From assembly GCA_024734495.1 (NCBI GenBank), contig JALMQS010000102.1, positions 11,820,223 through 11,884,222 of the forward strand: 64,000 nucleotides of DNA, written 5' to 3'. This document shows, in pieces, positions 1 through 13,923 of this stretch. The DNA comes from Forficula auricularia (Eukaryota > Arthropoda > Insecta > Dermaptera > Forficulidae). The first letter of the stretch is position 1; every line of letters begins with the position of its first letter. Below the pieces are notes generated by a model. That model saw only the letters and a program-made list of their open reading frames with translations. It was not told where the DNA came from and did no database searches. The position numbers and the translations under genes are program-made.

Positions 1-2384
1 GTTCTTTTTGTGCAACTAGAAAATATAAATTTTCATTAGAAATTACATACTTATATACATAAAATATAATCAGTGGCGTGCGGTCCATGGATGCTGTGGA
101 TGCGGCGCATCCCTAAAATTTCAAACATTTAGAGTATTTTCATGAATATATACTTCATAATTTCAGGAGGATCTTTAAATTTTCAAATTATTATCCTTTA
201 TTTCAAATATTTCTATAAAAAAAATTTTTGTTTTGAAAAGTAAATTGGTTCTCGAAATGAAATAAAATTGTTGCATAGTTTCAAGGGGCAATTAAAATGA
301 ATGAATTTTTTTTCTATCATTCATATAAACGTTGTTGTGAATTTTTTAAGATTTCAACCCATTTCCACCCCTTAGGGCTGAAGTCACCAAAATTTCTTCG
401 AAATCTACCTAAAAAGGAATAAATAAAGATGATTCGAGAATCTTTGGACTAATCCATTTCTAAGAACTTTCAATATATGGTATAAGATCGCAAATAACTA
501 AGAGTGCTATAGACAAGGCATAGTTTGCTTATAGCAATAGAATTAGGAGGAATTTAAGATTTTCTTATAGGACAGGCGAATTCATTGTGGAAGATGGTCG
601 ATTTCCATCTCAGGGACTGTGGAGTTTAAGTCCCAAGATTTAATTTCTGACTCCTATCTACACTCACACAAAGCAGTATCTGTTTGGGGCGAAGGCCTCA
701 AAATATATTTTTTAAAAATCTAATGTTAAATTTGAAAAATAACGAAAACGATGCCGTATTCGATGAAATTTTGCTTAAAAAAGAGAAGATTAAAATAAAA
801 TTAAAAAAAATGAAGGGTACTTTTTTGAATAGCATCCCCTGGTTGAAAAGTCACCAACCGGCACTGATAAATAAATATATATATATTTTCATTTTTTTAC
901 TCCAAACTTCCCCTCCCCAATTTTGGGCTGTTAGTTTGTACATTTTTAGACTTCTGGGGGCCCACTGACTGATTATGTATACAAAATTTGGTTGAGTTTG
1001 GTTCAAGGGCCAAGATTTTCATTTTTGACCCCTCCCCCCATTTAGGGCGGTTAGCTTTTGCATTTTTAGACTTCTAGGAGCCACTGATTATGTATACAAA
1101 ATTTGATCGAATTTGCTCAAATACCCCCTCCCTTCTAATTTGGCCCGAAGGCGGGTGTCGAAGCTAGTATATATTATATAATATATTATATCGATGGAAG
1201 ATTTCCCAACTTCAACCAAATAACATAACACTAAGTGCTCAATCTAGGGACAAACGTTGTTATTTGGTCTGGTCTGTTTCTTCTACCCCTAAAAAACATT
1301 CACCCTTTGTTTACGCCCTAGAGATATGGAAGCAATTTATTACGTTTAGTGTTTTGTTTACTGGTGACAGACAGATCGATCCCAGGCCACGAAGCCAGAA
1401 ATTTTTTTCCGATCCATCACTTTTTCCAAATTTTACTTCATTTTGATATTTACCACTAGGGTATTATAATAAAAATGTAAGAGGTGTTAGAAAGCTCTGT
1501 GATAAACTTGTTGAATGTCTTTGTTTATAGGGTAATTGTACTTTTAAGTGAATGTTTTTTTTTATGTTATAATTATTATTATTATTATTATTATTATTAA
1601 AACAATCAAATCAGAAAATTCTTGAAGCTCACAATTGACTATTCTTCTCACTGAAGCAATTGTGATTTCTAAAGATCGTAGATTAATTTAAACAAATATT
1701 CAAACCGTGAATGCGTAGAATTTCTTAAATGATGATCTAAAATTCTAAATTGTAAGAAATGCATCTCTTTCTCTTTTTATATTTATATGTAAAGCCTTTG
1801 AGTAGGTACTTATTACTGATAGAATCTACAATCCACGTGACCTATTTAAAACCGAAATTGCATTATAATCTTGGATGAAAAATGTGGTATTTGAGCTGTC
1901 TTTTTCGAAATATATCACAGAAAACGATTTTGATAAAAAATTGAGAGAAATCATGGCGTTTCGGTCTATAAAAATAAATCAATACAGACAAAATGTTTTT
2001 TTTTAAAGATATTAATTATTTTGCCAAAATATCTAATAGTGAGCTAGTCACCAAATTTTGTACGCTCTGAATCCAAAACCAATTGATTTTAAGATTCACT
2101 ACGATCCCATACCAGAGCCGCCTCTAGTAATGAATATTAATCTCGCATTGGATAAAGTAAAAAATGCAAAATAAGTTGGATTTTCTCATAAATATCTTAT
2201 ATCCACGTGAAATTCATAGTGACCTAAAATGGGGTTGGGAGATACCAAAATAATTGAAAATATAAAATCTCCTAGATCAAAAAAATAAATTTATTTTTTC
2301 ATTATACCGGGGGGGGGGGTCAGATTTATGGTAAAGTCATGTGAATGGTCATATCACCTTATATCACCTTTTTACTTTATTCAA
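1..2384. other. AT-rich intergenic/intronic stretch with repeat fragments
   Basis: No gene is seen. It holds an ATT microsatellite (about 1568-1600), fragments of the TATGGTAAAGT-ended repeat family (about 850-1150 and 1875-2440, both orientations) and a short run of G at 2309-2319. CAGTGGCGTGCGG at 73-85 looks like a hAT end, but no partner end was found. Confidence 0.6.
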
Positions 2385-3790
2385 TGCGAAGCATGGGTAA
2401 AGTATTGTAATCGGTCTCGCGGCAAGCGCGACTTCAGAGGGTCCACGGGTAAAGACTACGGAACCCATTGACTCAAGGTCACAGATTGTAGTATTCAATT
2501 AGATTGAATTTTAGCACGTGGCGATTTTGCCAAAAATTACCTAGGGTCTCGTCGAGAGGCCAAAAAGTGCCATTTTTTTCGAAGTGCGTGGGGATGGATG
2601 GATGGATGTTATCGTTTTTTTCGTCCACGATTTTTTCCACACCGTTGCACCGATTGAAATGAAATTGAAAACCTACCATTAGTTTAACAAAATGAAGCGC
2701 TGATTAGTTTTTGGTACATATTGGCCCACAAACATTAGTACTTTATTTCAGTACTTTTTTAGTTTTTTCTAAATATCTTGAAAATGATTTAACCAATTTT
2801 GATGAAATTTAATATCCTAATTAAGTATCTTGGGGACAACAAAAAAGGTTAAATAAAGTTTTTAGTAAAAGTATATTTTAAAGTACTTTACTCTAGAGTA
2901 AGATAGTACTTTTTTAAATTCTTTATTTTACCAAAAATTTAAAAAAACTTTAAAATTTATTCATTTGATCGGTAATATAGCTCATTTAAACTTGCTTAAG
3001 TAAGAATGGTTAGGCTTCTCGCTGTGAAATGATAAAAATTTGGGAAGAAATTTTATAAATAACCATAGCAACTGCGTTGTTTTCTTATTCGTTAGCTTTG
3101 CTGAAGACATAGAGGAATCGACTTAAAATCAAAAATAGCGATTGATTCTGATGTAATACTTGTGGAATAACAATTCTATATTGGATTTTTGACGTTTCGG
3201 TTATTATTGGTAACCATTGCTGAAGACATGGAGGAATCGAGTTAAAATCAAAAATAGTGATTGATTCTGATGTAATACTTGAGGAATAACAATTCTACAT
3301 TAGGTTTTTGACGTTTCGATTATTATTGGTAACTATTGCTGAAGACATGGAGGAATCGGCTTAAAATCAAAAATAACTGCTTGAGTTGTTTGCCATAAAA
3401 GAATTTAGTCTTTTTGATTTTAAGTCGATTCTTCCACGTTTTCAGTAGAGGTTGCCATTAATAGTCAAAACATCAAAAATGGAATGCAATAAGGTTATTC
3501 CTCAAGCATTAGATGAGAATCGATCGCTATTTTTGATTTTAAGTCGATTCCTCCATGTCTTCAGCAATGGTTACTAATAATAACCGAAACGTCAAAATTC
3601 TAATGTAGAATGGTTATTCCTCGACTTTTAAATGAGAATCGATCATTATTTTTGACTTAAAGTCAACATGAACTACAAATTGCAAGTGATATCTGATTAA
3701 TAATAAAGGAATAAACATATTAATATTTCAAGTGAATTTGGATAGTTTAGCAACGATCCGTTGCAGTTTATTTTATGATGAAATGTGAAA
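2385..3790 (+). mobile_element. 1.4-kb complex repeat element, copy 1, with 119-bp internal units
   Basis: Begins near GGTCTCGCGGCAAGCGCGAC and ends near GATCCGTTGCAGTTTATT. The same order of blocks is found reversed at 20280-21715. The middle holds units of about 119 bp with the motifs GTCTTCAGCAATGG and CCGAAACGTC, present in both orientations (inverted before about 3380, direct after about 3505). No coding capacity was found. The CGAAACGTC/GTCTTC motifs recall ends of Penelope-like elements; that link is an inference. Confidence 0.75.
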
Positions 3791-6700
3791 AATAATTAAA
3801 TGAATATTATTATTCACTGTAAATGATTTATTATGAATATTTTTTAGTGTTCCGTACTAAAAAGATAAAAAAATGAATAGGTAATAAGATCACTTCCGTG
3901 ACCGTGCTTCTCGTTATGAATAGCTGTTTTCTCCCAAACTCTCTGTCTGATTAAGCTAAATGACCAATCATATTCAACTTTATATTTAGATAATTGTTGT
4001 TAGCAAAAAATACATAGAAAAATTCTTGACCATACCCTGTATGTTAAAGTAAAATATGTAAATAGTAAATAAATAGATTTTGATTGGATTTAGTAATGAA
4101 TTAATTATCAATTTCAAATAAGCTCTAATGACATAAACTACATACTAATGGGACCCAGAGGAGGAATTAAAAATAGTGAGATGGTTTTACAAAACAACAG
4201 TTTTTAATTTTATTGACTCTAACCATATCTATAATCATTGAAAACGATTCTTTGCTTGCTTTTTTGGTACCATAATAGGGAAGTACCATATTGAAGTGCA
4301 AAAAATAACTAAAGAATCGTAAGAATGTAAAACAAATAATTGTATTTCTTAGATAAGACTTAAAAAATTTTTATATAAGGGAAGCGTAAATCTCACCTAT
4401 AGGTAAAGAATCGCCAAACGTTTCACAAACCTATAAAATTATTTCATTATACTGAATAAACTAATGAATATCTAAGAAAGCCTACTTTTATTTTCATAAA
4501 CACTTATCTATTTATATTATTTCAACATTGATATCGAAAATAATTCGAAATGCAAGAAATTTCATTATTTCGCTATTCGTTATAGCGGATTTTGACAGTA
4601 ATATTTTTTAAAATATTTATTCTGTCTAAAAATCTTAATAGTATAATTTCGTATCCCAAGTACAGTTATTGAAAATGAAGTTAATTTAGTTCCCTCGTAT
4701 TCACTCTGGTCGAAGGGATTCTTAAATCCGAGGTCAAGAATGATTCCTGTTGACGATACAGTCTGTTTAAAAAGCGCGATATTTCAAGTTAGAACTTGTT
4801 TACCCGGAAATCACTGAAAGGAAGGTAGGGGATCTTTTTTCCTCGACGCGCTCTCGTGAAGTGTTCAAGAGTACCATACAAAGGAAAAAACAACTTATAT
4901 CTAGGAAACATTGAACGAACCAAATTGAGTGAACATAATCCAGAAATACTGGATTTATTTATTGGAGACTTATTTTAAGAAAATAATAATTAATTCAATC
5001 CATTCATTTCTTACCTGATTTCTCGGAAATTCTTAAGCAATTCTTCCCAAGAGATTACTCCTGAAATAGTCAAAAAATTAATCATCAATAAAACATTAAT
5101 TTTAATAACATATAAAACTTGAATAGACGTTTTTTCAATTAAGCTGCCAAAATTATTGAATTTTTCAAAACAAAGAATAATTTCGATTTTGAGCTTAATA
5201 GCTTCAGAACTTCAGGGTAAAAAATACAGAAAATCAGAGAAAAATTAAATTATAATATGAGGAATGGTTGGAGTTGATGTGCTGAAAATTTTCAAGCATT
5301 TTTCCTCTCTGTGTTTATCTCAAATTGTAGTTAATTAGCTGGAAATTGGCACACTGATTAGTATAAATAAACTCTATTTCTTTACCAAGTTTTAACTTTT
5401 TAGCTCAAATCATTTGCTGGCAAAAAATTGCCAAATCATTAAAATTTTCAGAAAGCTTACCGAGTCTTGAAAAAGATTTAACTTTTTCCTCTATTTTTTT
5501 TTTTTTGAAACCAAAAGAAACGATTTCTATTATGATCGTATTACTACTACCATTTTTTCAGTCATCTGAAAGTGCCTCTAATGAAAGATGGCCATTATGA
5601 TGAGTAATTCAAAAATGCATTTATTAAAAAAAAAAAATGAGATGGCGCAAATATTTGAGCCTGTTGGCTTGGACATTCTCGCCTGAGTGTGTGTCTTTCC
5701 GTGTGCGTAGGTGTAAGTGCCTGCTTTTTGATCAATTCGGGGAATCATTGAGATTCAAATGAGACGACGACATTGCATTCAGTTGAAATCCAATGCCCTT
5801 ACGCTATTATTTGCCGGCGGATTGTGCTGTCATCGACGAAGCAGTGAATCGGATTTGAGGTCAAAGGCACCAGGTCATGGATGTGTCGGGGAAATAAGGT
5901 AGCCCAAATGACACAAGGGGAATTTATCTATCTTATCATTTTTCAATGGGGAAATGCCGTCTGGCAATAGGTGGATTGGGTTTCAGGCAACACAAACAAG
6001 TCCCAACCTGTCTATGCATTAAAACCTTTTGAAAGCTACACATGGCAATGAAAGCATTTCTTTGTATGGCCTGACGAACTGACAAATACCAGGCATTTAC
6101 CCAGAATTTTTTCTAAGTGGCCCGATTTTATTTTTTTAAACAGAAATGAGAATTTTTCAGTAAAAAGTAATGTAGGTATATATTAATTAATCTAAGGATA
6201 TATGTGATGTTAATTTATAGTGAAACATTTGCCAAGTGAAGAAGGCTTAAAAGCTTGTTTGCTGTTTCATTGTTTCAAAATTATGTTTAATTAACTCAAT
6301 ATATTTTGGCCTATTCGGCCACTTTCAGGAGTTTTATGTAAACTTCTAAAGATGGGCGAATAACCCGCAATATAATGAGTTTATCAAACTTTGGATATTT
6401 TTTTAACAGTGAAACATCAAAAAACCTTTCATTTCATTAATAGGTATGTATTAATTTGAAAAACTTTTAACAGAACTAATATTAAATTGGAAGAAATAGT
6501 GAAAATTTCTTCAATTTCTCGAGAAGAACGGTCACAGCTAGAACTTTGAAACAGTGGCTATGGTGCAGATTATTAACACAAATAAATATGCCGAATTTCA
6601 GCTTATTACTTACAATCATTAGAGAGTTACCAATTTGACAATTCGATTATTTTCGGTATTTTTGAATCAGAAGTTCTGAAGCTATAAATCCTAAAATCTA

Positions 6701-6935
6701 ATCCGTTTTTCCTTTTAGAAATAAAGAGATATTAGCACGTGAACGAACTTTCTAAAATCTTCCTATCTTGAGTTATCCTGGTTATCGGAATCTAGAAACA
6801 TAGACAGACATTAGACATAGAGTCGGAAAATATGTGTGAGCCTCATCCACATAAGCTCACGGAAGAAGTGAAACTTGTTTAGCCGTAGATGTTATTTGTA
6901 CATAACGGCCAAAATGTTTATTCTCATTTATATAT
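3791..6935. other. Stretch without recognised gene
   Basis: AT-rich DNA with a fragment of the TTGACCATACCCTG repeat end at about 4028-4050. Positions 5640-5900 are richer in CpG and free of obvious repeats (see findings). No exon with good splice sites was recognised. Confidence 0.5.
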
Positions 6936-7465
6936 TTAAGGTAGTTCTTTCACAAATGCAAAAATTTAAGAAGTCTTCGAAACTTGGAATATAAGTCATT
7001 AAAAGCATAATACACACACTGTTAAAATTTGAAGACGATTTACCACACCAAACATGAAATAATTGCAATTAAAAATGAAATTTTTTACATATGGTAGATT
7101 GGGAAAGGGTGGGGATATGATCATTATTTTATTTTTTTCATCGAAGGACTTTCACCATCTTGATGAAAAACTGATATTTGTTAGAAATATTATATTTGGA
7201 GTAACTTAAAAAAAAATTGAAATTATTTACTTCGTAGTTTTGATAAAAAAAAACAAACATATTTGGGCAATTATTTATAGTGGAGGGGATATAAGATCAA
7301 TCGCTTAGAAACGATCCATTCATAAAAAGGATATAGTAGTGTGAAAAGTACAGTCACGTTAAAAAACATAACCTAAAATTTTAGCACCATTCATATATGT
7401 ATAGAGTGGTTACGAGGCTAAAACCTTTTTGGATTGTGTGGATTGTCGCGAAAGAACTAACTTAA
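6936..7465 (+). mobile_element. TTAA-flanked piggyBac-type MITE, copy 1
   Basis: TTAA at both ends (6936-6939 and 7462-7465). Terminal inverted repeats GGTAGTTCTTTC and GAAAGAACTAAC. A reversed copy is at 21787-22328. TTAA target duplication is the hallmark of piggyBac-type transposition. No transposase frame. Confidence 0.75.
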
Positions 7466-9270
7466 TACAGCTCAACTGGTCATAATATCACGCATGCGCT
7501 GACACACAACTAGATACCCAACACATTCTCCTTTCCCTTATTTCTTCTCTATTGAGTCATTTCCCCTTTAATGTAACGAAAACTTTCAAACAGAAACGTC
7601 GCTAAAGAAGTTTCACTTCAAAAAATTATGTCTGAAAATATTTATTCTCCATGTTTCGGACAATTCTATTCGTAAATTCGATAAACGAAAAAATTGTTGT
7701 GTGAATTCAATTCCATACCCTGCCCACCTCCTAAGCAAAGTGAAAACATTTTCAAGACTAGGTAAACTTTTTTGAAATTTTAGTGATTTGGCAATTTTTT
7801 GATTTTGATTTAGTGATTGATGTCATATTTCAAATCCACATTGCATGAGTATAACTATAGAGGCTATAAAAATAAGCAATTGACAAATTTGCTTTTTCTA
7901 TTTGTTTTTAAGAATGTCAAAGCATGTATTTCATTTAAATGAAAGGGTTAGAGAGGCTAATTTATATAATTTTTAAAAAGTGGTGGAGATAATCTTGATG
8001 ATTGGCAAGAGCAAATCATTTTAATTTTTATCCTAATTTATATAATTTAGTTTTATATAATTATATATTGAAAATCATTCATCCGAACGATGACTCAATT
8101 TCTTCCGTAATAATTCAGAGATTAGAGCAAATCCCGGTTGGACCGGTAGTTTTAGTATTTGAATAAATATTTAGTATAAATATAAGTACTATTCAGAAAA
8201 GATGGAAATAAAAGATGTATACAAATATCAAAAATTTGATTTTTGATTTATTTTTGTAATAAATTGGAACAAAGAAATTTTTCTAATAAATTTTTATAAA
8301 ACTGCCTATAACTATTATACTTTCCCGATAGTTGTCCCTCAGTTCAGCGCCCTCGCTGGTTTTCCACTTCACTTATTTATTATGGACCATTCGTCATATA
8401 TATATATATATATTGCGTGCTTCAGTGAAATAATTTATGATTGCAGATAAATAACTATATTTAAATAAATTGAAATGAATCTGTAAATTTAATTTGTCTT
8501 AATTTGTACTAATCATCCAAGCCATTTGATTTTCTATGCTAAATAAATCATTCATTGTTATTATAGAAGAAAAAAATAAAGAATCCCAGAAAAGCTTTTA
8601 TAAAGAATATAAAGAGCTGGAATTGAAATTGGAAATATAAATTAAATGGATGAGAAGCTGGAACTGTTCCGCAACCATGAACAGCGATTCGGTTCACCCA
8701 GCACAAGGATTGCACCATGAAAAAATGTAAAAACAAAGATGATCCTATTAAAAACAAGCAGAAGTGTGGAGAGGGAGTTTGAAGGAAGGCTTTACCGACG
8801 GGAAAGAAAAAATATAGGAAAAATGTTTTCTTGTATAGTGGTGGAGCAATTATTCGATAGGATGCCCAATCTTTGTTAGCCGGATCTTGATCGAACAATT
8901 GGTAGTTGATTTTTTGTTATGTCTCGAATAAATTGAATCGGAATTCCAAGCCAAATTTTTTTATGATGAACTGACGCAGGAGGCAGGAAGTACATTTATT
9001 TCTTCCTATTAATAGGCTTTGCGCGAAATCTCCGGTTTTGGGCAAATGAAATTATTGACCCGGCATTAAGAATCGTTTTATTCCATTTTAGATCAAATTC
9101 AAAGTACATATGTTTAATCCTAATTTAAGAAATTTTACCTGAACATTAATTATTGCAAAATATTTTTCAACAAAATGCCTATTTAATATTATAATTAGGT
9201 ATTAAAAAAATACCTAATGTAAAAATATTTCATTTATTAAGTATATTTTGTCAATATTATATATTGAAAA
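7466..9270. other. Stretch without recognised gene
   Basis: AT-rich, with a TA microsatellite at about 8396-8413. A 116-codon open frame on the - strand (8548-8898) is low-complexity and Phe-rich and has no gene-like context. Confidence 0.5.
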
Positions 9271-9274
9271 GTAA

Positions 9275-9400
9275 AATTGTCCCGAACCGGAATTGAACCA
9301 GGGACCGTTTTTTCTCAGGATTTCTCACTAAATGTTGAGATGGCATATGTTAATAAAGTAGACCTTTACATCACGGTCTGACCACTATGCAAACAGCAAA
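9275..9400 (-). repeat. Possible tRNA-derived SINE or tRNA relic
   Basis: On the - strand a box-A-like TGGTCAGACCG is followed about 75 bp later by GGTCCCTGGTTCAATTCCGG, which contains a near-consensus RNA polymerase III B box (GGTTCAATTCC). The spacing is too long for a normal tRNA and no cloverleaf could be drawn. Confidence 0.4.
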
Positions 9401-10199
9401 AATTGTATTCAGTTTTATTTAATTCCACCATGAATGGTCCAACCCCAAAAAAATATAAGCTTTAATTAATTAAATATTACCAATAAATAAAACATAAGGG
9501 AATGATGTCGTATTGTCATTTATTACTTATAAAATTATTTGTAGTCATTTTATTAAAAAAAAGTAAAGACTTATCCTATTCATAAATTTGTCTAACATAA
9601 TATCCTCGACTTTTCTTTAAAGGAACATAATAGAAATTCTTATATAATGAAATATTAATACAAGAATAGGAGAGTGAAAGATTACGCCCCTAACACTTGT
9701 TGGAATAGATGCACAAATTGAATTTGAAAAGCACAAGGTTGTGAGGTAAATAATCCTTGAAATAACTCGGCAGGTCATAGACCTTACACTGATGATGGTC
9801 TCTCTAATGACCGAAATACTTATCAAGCGTATATTATTAACATTATAACCTTGAATAGTGAATACATGATTTCCAAAATTTGTTCTCTCAAATTAGGCTG
9901 AGCTAAATAGAAATAAAATATATATATAGTAAATAATTTAATAAGTGTAGAGAAACAGCTAGATGATTATGAATTAAGTAAGTAGATCGGATATAGACAT
10001 TATATATAAATAATTTCCTCCCATTTTCATACCGGATTAGAAATTGCAAAAAAATTATACATTCTTGAATTCAAGCTTCGGTAACTCGGACTTGTAAAAC
10101 AGGAAAACTTGGACTGATAGTTTAAAATTTAGATCTTTGAGATTAAACCATCCGTAAAGTGAATTTGGAGGTAAAATATGAATTCTTCTGCGTCATAAT

Positions 10200-10860
10200 A
10201 TCTACCAGAATTGTTTTAAATAAACGTTTTCAGATTCTTTTTTTTTATAAAAGATTTTATTTATTATAATTTCGATTATTTTCTCATAAGAATTGGAGAT
10301 TTCCGTTATTTTGTAATTGATCATATCATCAGAACTTGAGCAAATTAATATGGGACCACCCCTAAGGTATCCCCTTTCCAATAAAAAAAGAATCATCGAA
10401 ATCGGTCAATAAACAAAGAAGTTATGTGTGAACATACATAACAAAAAAGGTCCAATACCAATGAGATTTATACCGGACCAATCGGCAACTATACTGAACC
10501 CAATGCAAAAAAATCATCGAAATCGGCCCACATGGTAAAGAGAAATCGACGAACAAACATCATCAGAACTTGACCAAATAATACGGGACCACCCCTAAGG
10601 TACCCCCTTTCCAATAAAAGAAGAATCATTGAAATCGGTCCATTAACAGAAGTTATGCGTGAACATACATAACAAAAAAGGTCCAATACCAATAAAAAAA
10701 ACACGGGACCATCGTGATCTAGACTAAACCCAATCAAAAAAAAATCATCGAAATCGGTCCACATGGTAAAGATAAATAAATGTTCAAATACAAAAAAAAA
10801 ACAGACATTCCGTTGAATTGAAAACCTCCTCCTTTTTTGAAGTCGGTTAAATAAATTTTA
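10200..10860 (-). repeat. Tail part of the GAAGTCGG palindromic element, with 234-bp tandem dimer
   Basis: Two direct units start at 10325 and 10559, each with ATCATCAGAACTTGA, GGGACCACCCCTAAGG and ATCATCGAAATCGG. The end TTTTTTGAAGTCGGTTAAA matches the ends of the elements at 28.2-29.2 and 38.4-39.5 kb, but the palindromic half is missing. The strand is nominal. Confidence 0.7.
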
Positions 10861-11409
10861 AGTGTCCTAATCAACTGGTCTAGAAATTGCGTCTCGTTTC
10901 ACCTAAAATGATTTTTTTTTTCATTTTACCCAAATAATTGATAATTACGTGTCTAGCGGAAATTTAAACAAATGATCATCAAAATAATTTGAAAGTTAAA
11001 ATGTAATTAAGGAAAAAACTATATGAAATACATATCTTATCTAACCTGTATTGGACAATGTCATAGTTTTGAAATAGTGATGACTAATACCAGGTATTTT
11101 TTATTAGGCATTGAAAAATTATGTTCATTACTAGATATTTTAGAAATACAAAATCTATTATCTTAATGAATAAAAGTACCTGAAACACCGAGCGATGCTC
11201 GGTAATTTTTTGATTCAGTTAAAAGCGATATATTAATATTATTTTTAATTTTAAATTCAGTTAAAAAGCTCGATTTATATTCGGAGCCAAAATAAAATAA
11301 AATTGAAATAAAACTTAATTTATATTTTTACTAACGTTTTGACCCGCTATGGCTATCATTAAGACATATCACTGGCCACAAAGTTTTGAATGTAATTCTA
11401 ATTAAAAAT

Positions 11410-11969
11410 CAACAAAAACACTTGTGTAAAAAAAGGCCAAGTTCGATTAATAAAATCCGTTTGCCAAAAAAGTAGTGAGATCTAATGTGCTGCCAAGTTC
11501 AACATCATCAATTTATTAAATGAGTCGAGAATATATTAGTAACTTCAATTAAAACGCATGTTTTTCATTTCACATGTCCCTCTATATTTTTTATTGATTT
11601 CACATTTTTAGTTGAAATTATTTTCCTAAAACTTTACGCATTATATTATTATTGTTTGATAGGGCCTCCACCACTCCTCTTATTAAGATCCCATGATATG
11701 GTAACTAGTAATTCGTGACATACATAATAATGCGTAAAAGCCAAGTTTTATGAAAATAATTTCAACTAAAAATGTGAAATCAATAAAAATATATAGAGGG
11801 ACATGTGAAATGAAAAACATGCGTTTTAATTGAAGTTACTAATATATTCTCGACTCATTTAATAAATTGATGATGTTGAACTTGGCAGCACATTAGATCT
11901 CACTACTTTTTTTGGCATACGGATTTTATTAATCGAACTTGGCCTTTTTTTACACAAGTGTTTTTGTTG
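11410..11969. mobile_element. Foldback element, arms of about 240 bp
   Basis: Left arm 11410-11650 and right arm 11725-11969 are reverse complements with few differences. Both contain AAAACGCATG and GAGTCGAGAATATATTAG in opposite orientation. The loop is about 75 bp. No coding sequence. Confidence 0.85.
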
Positions 11970-12003
11970 AGATTTCACTTCTTTTTGTAAGTTGGGTTTA
12001 TCC

Positions 12004-12420
12004 TATAAATTTAACCCCTTCATTTCGGGCCCTGAAGAAGGAAAAGTTTCGATTTTTCAATTTCGTCCTTTATTAATGTGTCAAGCTTTACCAGAATGCC
12101 AAATTTCAGCATTCTAGGTTCATTGAATTTTTAGTATATGTTAATTAAGTCTATAAATTTCACCCCTTCATTTTAGGTCCTAAAGAAGGGAAAGTTTCGA
12201 TTTTTGGATTTTTCCCATTAATTGTACCCCAAACTCTACTTGTCTGCCAAATTTCAGCATTCTAGGGTTAGCGGAAGTACTCTAGAATTTTGATGAGTGA
12301 GTGAGTCAGTCAGTGAGTGAGTGAGTGACGAAAAAGCCTATCTTTGGCTTCTTGTAACTTGGATGGTATAAACAGTAGAAATATGAAATTTTGTAATTTA
12401 GTTAAGCTTATGGACCAGTA
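12004..12420 (+). repeat. 148-bp repeat dimer plus GTGA microsatellite
   Basis: TATAAATTT-ACCCCTTCATTT begins at 12004 and again at 12152, each unit ending GCCAAATTTCAGCATTCTAG. It is followed by (GTGA)n at about 12297-12328. Confidence 0.65.
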
Positions 12421-12769
12421 TTGTGGAAAAAATTTCAGTCATGTAGAGGTTTCCATTACGAAGTTACAGAGGCGTCAAAATGGCCTGAGTTGTTTCCTGT
12501 AAAGGGTAGTCTGGCAGTGCACACATCCCCGATCGAATCGAACTTGGCTGGGGCACTGCCGTGCCCCCAGATAATATTAATATACACGGAGGTTCTTTCG
12601 TTGACCCTTTTAAATCCTGAAGAAGGAGGCACGATTCTTCGAATTGTCGAATTTTTTAAGAGAATGAAATTGATATTCGAATAAATTATTTTATATAAAA
12701 TTACCTTTAATTAATTAAATTGGCAAAGTCTATTATATAATAATATTTGTAATGATCTATTAGTGGGCT

Positions 12770-13115
12770 TAAGTTTCGAATTTCGTAGCTGTGAGATTTA
12801 TGGTTGGGATACGCAGGGGTATATTCTTACGTACGTAAATATCAACTTCCGGTAGTTCTATTTTAGCCAAAATCTTGTGGTACTTCTTGTAGCCTCTAGA
12901 TAGCTTAAGTTTCAAATTTCAAGGCTCTGCGACATACCGAAGACGAGATATGAACAATTAAAATATTTATTTTACGACATGTCTAATTTACACCCCTTTC
13001 TTTATTTCAATCGAATTAAAAATTTACTAATAACTCGTGAGACTTGATAAGTACACCAATTTTTAGCGAAATCGTTAGAGCCGTTTTCGAGAACCCAATT
13101 GGATATATACAAGAA
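12770..13115 (+). repeat. Dispersed repeat, CTTCCGG...CTTCTAGCC family, copy 1
   Basis: Shares long blocks (CTTAAGTTTCAAAT, GACGAGATATGAAC, TTTATTTCAATCG, ACACTTGATAAGTACACC-like) with 18690-19400 and 35190-35720. No terminal repeats were defined. Confidence 0.65.
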
Positions 13116-13414
13116 TTGCTCATTTAATTATATGTATAAGATAAGATTTATTACTTGTATTAATAACTCTAGTAGTTTCAAATCATAAATAGTTGCTTTA
13201 TAATTTTCAATTTTAGATCTAATATTAAGAATTCGATAAAACCATAGCCAGGGGTGAAGTTTGTATTAAAATGGTATATCTTCCAAAATTTTAGAAAAAG
13301 AGAATATATTTTGATTTTTAAATTTTCTGTCTTTACTTGTGTACAATTTATTTACATTACCACTTAACAACTAGCTCTATGTACCTATTGATTGAAATTT
13401 TGAGCGCTTTAAAT

Positions 13415-13810
13415 TTTTTTTTTTGTTTTTTTATAATGATATTGATACAAGAAGAAGTTGCACCAAGAAGGTACAACCTCTGTAGTCCGCGGTGGACCCT
13501 TGTATCGTGAAGATAAGAAGAGATTTAGGGATTGGTTATGAGTCGAAGGTATCTGTGGATGCTGGTCTTGAAAGATTGAAGGTTATAAGTTGCTGGAAAG
13601 ACGATCGGGGGAAGAGAGTTCCAGTCTCTAGATGTCATAGGGATAAATGAACTTGAGAATGCGTTTGTTCGATTAGTATCCAGTTTAAGCGCGTAGGGGT
13701 GTTGAATCTTAGAAAATCGTGAATTTCGCGCAAATGAAGCCTTTGGTGGGATTATCGATTTTATTTCGTTAGAACAAAAGCCATGGTAATATCTATAAAA
13801 AGAGATAAAT
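13415..13810 (-). pseudogene. 5'-truncated Jockey-like LINE, 3' end
   Basis: On the - strand, residues RYYHGFCSNEIKSIIPP and SRDWNSLPPIVFPATYNLQ match the C-terminus of the element at 44.8-45.6 kb. It is followed by stop, a 3' UTR with ACAACCTCTGTAGTCCGCGG and a poly(A) tail (poly-T at 13415-13432 on +). Homology starts at about 13810. Confidence 0.85.
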
Positions 13811-13923
13811 ATCGTTTTCAAGATTTAGTTCCAAAATGTGTTTTATTCTAAATGTGTCTGTATGTATCTGTATTTAAGACTTTCTGCTTATATCGTTTGA
13901 CAATTAGATTGTATGAAATCTTG

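Noticed and set aside
8548..8898. 116-codon open frame on the - strand
   Set aside because: Phe-rich low-complexity translation with no motif, no splice context and an AT-rich base pattern; chance frame.
9275..9400. Functional tRNA gene
   Set aside because: B box present, but A-to-B spacing is too long and no acceptor stem or anticodon arm can be paired.
12421..12684. 87-codon open frame on the + strand
   Set aside because: Lies in repeat-like DNA next to the GTGA microsatellite; starts at a non-ATG codon and shows no recognisable motif.
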